Below, in pieces: positions 12,688 through 15,490 of a stretch of 15,490 nucleotides of DNA. Source of the DNA: DATAEY01 sp038199035 (GTDB lineage Bacteria > Actinomycetota > Thermoleophilia > Solirubrobacterales > Solirubrobacteraceae); assembly GCA_038199035.1 (NCBI GenBank), contig JBBPZM010000067.1, positions 1 through 15,490 of the forward strand. The letters are read 5' to 3'. Below the pieces are notes generated by a model. That model made no database searches, had not been told where the DNA came from, and saw only the letters and a list, made by a program, of their open reading frames with translations. Position numbers and translations under genes: made by a program. Numbering within the stretch: position 1 is the stretch's first letter; each line of letters begins with the position of its first letter.

Positions 12688-13536
12688 CTAGGGCGCGTCG
12701 CGCGGGCGCTGGGCGTCGCGGCGGATCACCGCCGCGCCCTCGGGGTTCAGCAAGTTCCCAAAGAGCTCGCGGTTGTGGCTGTGCGCGAGGTGGTGGTAGC
12801 CGAAGGCGGCGTCGATCGCGAGCCGCTGGCCCTGGAGGTCGAGACCGTGGTTGATCGCCCGCTTCGCCAGACGAACGCCGAACGGGGGCCGGCGCGCGAC
12901 CGCCTCGGCGAGCGCGAGCGTCTCGGCCTCGAGGCGATCCGGGGCGACGACGCGGTTGACCATGCCGAGCGCGAGCGCGTCCCGGGCATCGACCGCCTCC
13001 CCCGTGAACAGCATCTCCTTGGCGCGCCGGTGCCCGAGCTCCCAGAGGTGGGTGAAGTACTCGTGACCGCCGACGCCGAAGGCGGTGACGGGGTCGCGGA
13101 AGCTGGCGTCCTCGCTCGCGACGACGAGATCGCACGGCCAGACGAGCATCAGCCCGCCCGCGATCACCTTCCCCTGCACCTGCGCGATCAGCGGCTTGGG
13201 CAGATCGCGCCAGCGCAGGCAGAGCCCGACGAAGAGCTCCTCCTCGGTGTTGAGCCAACCCTCGGCCCCGGGGGCCTCGAAGCCGCCGAGCGGCGCGCGG
13301 GTCGCCGCCGGGTCGACGCTGTAGTCGCCTCGCAGGTCGTGGCCGGAGGAGAAGTCGGGCCCGTCGGCGGCGAGCACGATCACCCGGACGTCGTCGTCGC
13401 GCGCCGCGCTGGTCAATGCGTCATCGAGGGCGTAGAGCAGCGCCCGGTCCTGGGCGTTGCGCTGCTCGGGCCGCGCCAGGACCACGCGGGCGATCCCCTC
13501 GGCGGGTCGCTCGCAGCGGACCCGATCGGCGGACAT
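12688..13536 (-). CDS. Enoyl-CoA hydratase/isomerase-family protein (EchA-like)
   Basis: A 282-residue crotonase-fold protein. The oxyanion-hole segments are present: DFSSGHDL (61-68) and GKVIAGGLMLVWPCDLVVA (122-140). The two glutamates that catalyse hydration in rat crotonase align with M130 and V150, so it is probably not a standard enoyl-CoA hydratase; instead it has GVGGHEYFTHLWELG (154-168), a pattern found in a group of mycobacterial and related EchA paralogues of unknown substrate. KEMLFTGEAVDARDALALGM and VNRVV are typical of the fold. ATG 13536 gives the natural MSADRVRCERP start, but no Shine-Dalgarno is visible; it may be leaderless. It is divergent from the flavoprotein gene across a 124-nt gap. 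Confidence 0.88.
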   Translation of the reverse strand: MSADRVRCERPAEGIARVVLARPEQRNAQDRALLYALDDALTSAARDDDVRVIVLAADGPDFSSGHDLRGDYSVDPAATRAPLGGFEAPGAEGWLNTEEELFVGLCLRWRDLPKPLIAQVQGKVIAGGLMLVWPCDLVVASEDASFRDPVTAFGVGGHEYFTHLWELGHRRAKEMLFTGEAVDARDALALGMVNRVVAPDRLEAETLALAEAVARRPPFGVRLAKRAINHGLDLQGQRLAIDAAFGYHHLAHSHNRELFGNLLNPEGAAVIRRDAQRPRDAP

Positions 13537-13660
13537 CAGCGGGGCACGGCCACGGGGCGGCCGGGTCGGCTTTCCGGTCGGGGCCAAGCGAAGTCGCGCA
13601 CGGGGCTCTACGGTAGTCGCTGATGGCACCGCTAGGCCACGCCGCGGACGAGGCGGCGCG

Positions 13661-14845
13661 ATGAGCCGCGGCCCGCAGCCACGGGCCCTGTGCGAGCGGT
13701 TCGCCATCGATCACCCGGTGTTCGCCTTCAGCCACTCGCGGGAAGTCGTCGCGGCGGTGTCGCGCGGGGGCGGCTGTGGGGTGCTCGGCGCCGCCGGCTT
13801 CACCCCCGAGCAGCTCGAGGAGGACCTTGCCTGGATCGGCGGCCACGCCGGCGGGCGGCCGTTCGGAGTCGACATGCTGGTGGCGGCCACCTACGTCGGG
13901 GCCGACGAGGGTGGCCGCAGCGACGCGGAGTTGCTGGAGCTCATCCCCACCGAGCACGTCGCGTTCGTCGACGCGCTGCTGGCGGCCAACGACGTGCCCG
14001 ACCTTCCGGGCGCGACGGCCCGCGAGGAGCAGGGCGTGCTCGCCTGGTCTCTCAAGGGGGCGCGCCCGCTGATCGAGATCGCGCTCGCGGGAGGCGCCGC
14101 GCTGCTCGTCAACGCGCTCGGCCCCGCACCCGAGTACATGGTGACCGCCGCCCACGAGCGCGGCGCGCTCGCCGCCGGGATCGTCGGAAAGCCCGAGCAC
14201 GTGGCCGCCCAGGTACGAGCCGGCGTCGATCTGCTCGTCGCACAGGGATCGGAGGCCGGCGGGCACACCGGTGAGATCTCGACGATGGTGCTGACGCCGC
14301 AGGTCGTCGACGCCGCGGGCCGCCTGCCGGTGCTGGCCGCCGGCGGGATCGCGTCGGGGCGCCAGATGGCGGCGGCGCTCGCGCTCGGCGCCGATGGGGT
14401 CTGGTGTGGCAGCGTCTGGGTGACCACGGAGGAAGCCGAGACGCCGCCGGTCACGCGCGACAAGTACCTGGCGGCGAGCTCGTCGGACACGCGCCGCAGC
14501 CGCGCTGCGACCGGCAAGCCCGCCCGTCAGCTGCGCTCGGCGTGGACCGACGCCTGGGAGGCCCCGGACGCGCCCGAGCCGCTCCCCCTGCCGCTCCAGT
14601 GGCTCCTCTACGGACCGGTCAAGGCGCGCGTCAACCGCGCGGCGGACCGCAGCGAGGGGGCTCGTCGGCTGGCGAGCGGATTCGTCGGCCAGGTCGTCGG
14701 CCAGCTCGCCGAGGTGCGCGGGGCGGAGGCGACGCTGCGCGAGATGGTCGCCGAATGCGACCGCGTCCTGGACGAGCTCACGACGCCGTCGGAGCCCAGT
14801 CGAGCAAAGGCGGCCTCGCCCGGCCGAACCGAGGAGAACGCATGA
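13661..14845 (+). CDS. Nitronate monooxygenase-family flavoprotein
   Basis: An FMN-dependent TIM-barrel protein of the nitronate monooxygenase/2-nitropropane dioxygenase family, which oxidises toxic nitronates with oxygen; many members have other, unknown substrates. The 394-residue product shows GCGVLGAAGFTPEQL (38-52), GRPFGVDML (65-73), VAQGSEAGGHTGEIST (193-208) with the candidate catalytic H202, and the FMN-phosphate loop VLAAGGIASGRQMAAALALG (224-243) then ADGVWCGSVW. The region after about residue 290 is more variable. ATG 13661 has GAGG 7 nt upstream. Its stop overlaps the start of the next gene (ATGA), so the two are translationally coupled and probably functional partners. Confidence 0.88.
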   Translation: MSRGPQPRALCERFAIDHPVFAFSHSREVVAAVSRGGGCGVLGAAGFTPEQLEEDLAWIGGHAGGRPFGVDMLVAATYVGADEGGRSDAELLELIPTEHVAFVDALLAANDVPDLPGATAREEQGVLAWSLKGARPLIEIALAGGAALLVNALGPAPEYMVTAAHERGALAAGIVGKPEHVAAQVRAGVDLLVAQGSEAGGHTGEISTMVLTPQVVDAAGRLPVLAAGGIASGRQMAAALALGADGVWCGSVWVTTEEAETPPVTRDKYLAASSSDTRRSRAATGKPARQLRSAWTDAWEAPDAPEPLPLPLQWLLYGPVKARVNRAADRSEGARRLASGFVGQVVGQLAEVRGAEATLREMVAECDRVLDELTTPSEPSRAKAASPGRTEENA

Positions 14846-15171
14846 TCGCCCGCACATGGAAGGGCGCGGTGCGCCGCGGGGACGCCGACGCGTATGCCGC
14901 CTACATGCGCGAGACCGGCGTGCCGAGCTACGCGAGCACGCCCGGCAACCGCGGCGTGTGGATGCTGCGCCGGGACGTCGGCGAAACGACCGAGATCGCG
15001 ATGTTCACGCTCTGGGATTCCCTCGAAGCGGTCAAGGCCTTCGCCGGCGAGGACTACGCGACCGCGGTCTTCTACCCTCAGGACGACCGCTTCCTGGTCG
15101 AGCGCGAGCTGACCGCGACGCACTACGAGGTCGCCACGCACGCGGCGCCGGCGGCGCCGGCCTTGCCCTAG
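14842..15171 (+). CDS. ABM-fold (antibiotic biosynthesis monooxygenase-like) small protein
   Basis: A 109-residue protein of the dimeric alpha-beta barrel (ABM) type: MIARTWKGAVRRGDADAYAA, RETGVPSYASTPGNRGVWML, then FTLWDSLEAVKAFAGEDY and FYPQDDRFLVERELTATHYE. This pattern recurs in small actinobacterial proteins annotated as antibiotic biosynthesis monooxygenases, most of unknown role. Its ATG overlaps the TGA of the flavoprotein gene, with GAGGAG 5 nt upstream. Translational coupling suggests it works with that flavoprotein, perhaps as an accessory oxygenase, but this is inferred from position alone. Its TAG overlaps the TAG of the convergent sigma-factor gene by 3 nt of sequence. Confidence 0.8.
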   Translation: MIARTWKGAVRRGDADAYAAYMRETGVPSYASTPGNRGVWMLRRDVGETTEIAMFTLWDSLEAVKAFAGEDYATAVFYPQDDRFLVERELTATHYEVATHAAPAAPALP

Positions 15172-15490
15172 GACGCGTCGCGCAGGCGCTGGGCCTCGGG
15201 CAGCGCCTCGAGCTTCTTGAGCGTGTGGTTCTCGATCTGGCGGATGCGCTCACGCGTGACGTTGAAGGCGCGGCCGACCTCCTCCAGCGTGCGCGGCTGC
15301 TCGCCGGTCAGGCCGAAGCGCATCTCGATGACCTCGCGCTCGCGCGCGGGCAGGGCGGCCAGGGCGCGGCGGACGTTCTCGCGGCGCAGGTTCTCGGAGG
15401 CCTGCTCGAACGGAGACTCGGCGGTCTTGTCCTCGACGAAGTCGCCGAGCTCGGACTCCTCCTCCTCGCCGATGGGCTTCTCCAGCGAGA
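15168..15490 (-). CDS. rpoD: Principal RNA polymerase sigma factor, C-terminal part (runs off the window)
   Basis: The last 107 codons of a primary sigma-70 factor (RpoD/SigA/HrdB type); the 5' part is beyond the window edge. Region 3 ends with LEKPIGEEEESELGDFVEDK, and region 4 is complete: ENLRRENVRRALAALPARER, EVIEMRFGLTGEQPRTLEEV and the -35-recognition helix-turn-helix GRAFNVTRERIRQIENHTLK. The sequence ends EAQRLRDAS at a TAG (15170-15168). The GEEEESELGDF and the E-V-x-R-x-F-x-V-T-R-E-R-I-R-Q-I-E pattern are those of group 1 or 2 sigma factors. The gene is convergent with the ABM gene with no gap, so no separate terminator fits between them. Confidence 0.93.
   Translation of the reverse strand, partial: SLEKPIGEEEESELGDFVEDKTAESPFEQASENLRRENVRRALAALPAREREVIEMRFGLTGEQPRTLEEVGRAFNVTRERIRQIENHTLKKLEALPEAQRLRDAS

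Noticed and set aside
13421..14857. Long minus-strand open frame over the flavoprotein gene
   Set aside because: Shadow frame opposite a well-supported flavoprotein; no motif seen.
1..15490. CRISPR array, insertion sequence, prophage or classical defence cassette
   Set aside because: I saw no regularly spaced repeats, transposase motifs, integrase or terminal inverted repeats in either strand.

Overview
The window is high-GC DNA of actinobacterial character. It carries the transcription/translation core cluster on the minus strand: tRNA-Thr, rpmG, secE, nusG, rplK, rplA, rplJ, rplL and later rpoB. The gene order, the near-exclusive G/C third codon positions, the GTG/TTG starts, tRNA genes without an encoded CCA, and the FadD-, acyl-CoA dehydrogenase- and EchA-like paralogues all fit Actinomycetota. 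A deep lineage such as Thermoleophilia is my guess from general resemblance; nothing here proves it.

Layout, left to right. Positions 1-360 hold the first 120 codons of rpoB (minus). Between rpoB and rplL lie a small VOC/glyoxalase-fold gene on the plus strand (635-952) and a secreted M23-type metallopeptidase on the minus strand (1010-2188), so the usual rplL-rpoB junction is split. Positions 2205-5956 hold rplL, rplJ, rplA, rplK, nusG, secE and rpmG, with an rplJ leader containing a strong hairpin. tRNA-Thr(GGT) is at 6092-6164. Just upstream of it is a decayed C-terminal fragment of a histidine kinase, then about 480 nt of GC-rich DNA with no gene I can support.

Positions 6957-8507 hold an acyl-CoA synthetase (plus). 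Its 3' end overlaps a convergent acyl-CoA dehydrogenase (8431-9792, minus). Upstream of the dehydrogenase, on the same strand, are a truncated metallo-beta-lactamase-fold remnant, a DJ-1/PfpI-family gene with an apparent 1-nt frameshift near its 3' end, and a formaldehyde-dehydrogenase-like zinc alcohol dehydrogenase whose normal start is missing. Next come a terminator-like hairpin, tRNA-Tyr(GTA), and a PD-(D/E)XK nuclease-like gene that ends inside the tRNA and has a LexA/SOS-box-like promoter. The right end holds an enoyl-CoA hydratase-family gene (minus), a divergent translationally coupled pair (nitronate monooxygenase-like flavoprotein and ABM-fold protein, plus), and the C-terminus of the principal sigma factor (minus, running off the edge).

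Functionally, the left 40% is growth-rate-controlled core machinery: protein export, ribosomal stalk and L1 arm, and RNA polymerase. The right part is a mixture of lipid/acyl-CoA metabolism (synthetase, dehydrogenase, hydratase), redox or aldehyde detoxification (DJ-1, FDH-like ADH, nitronate monooxygenase), and decaying or recently acquired genes clustered at the two tRNAs. I found no CRISPR array, insertion sequence or defence cassette. The most interesting points are the SOS-box nuclease fused into tRNA-Tyr, the frameshift and truncation series at 9.8-10.7 kb, and the hairpin that covers the start codon of the metallopeptidase.
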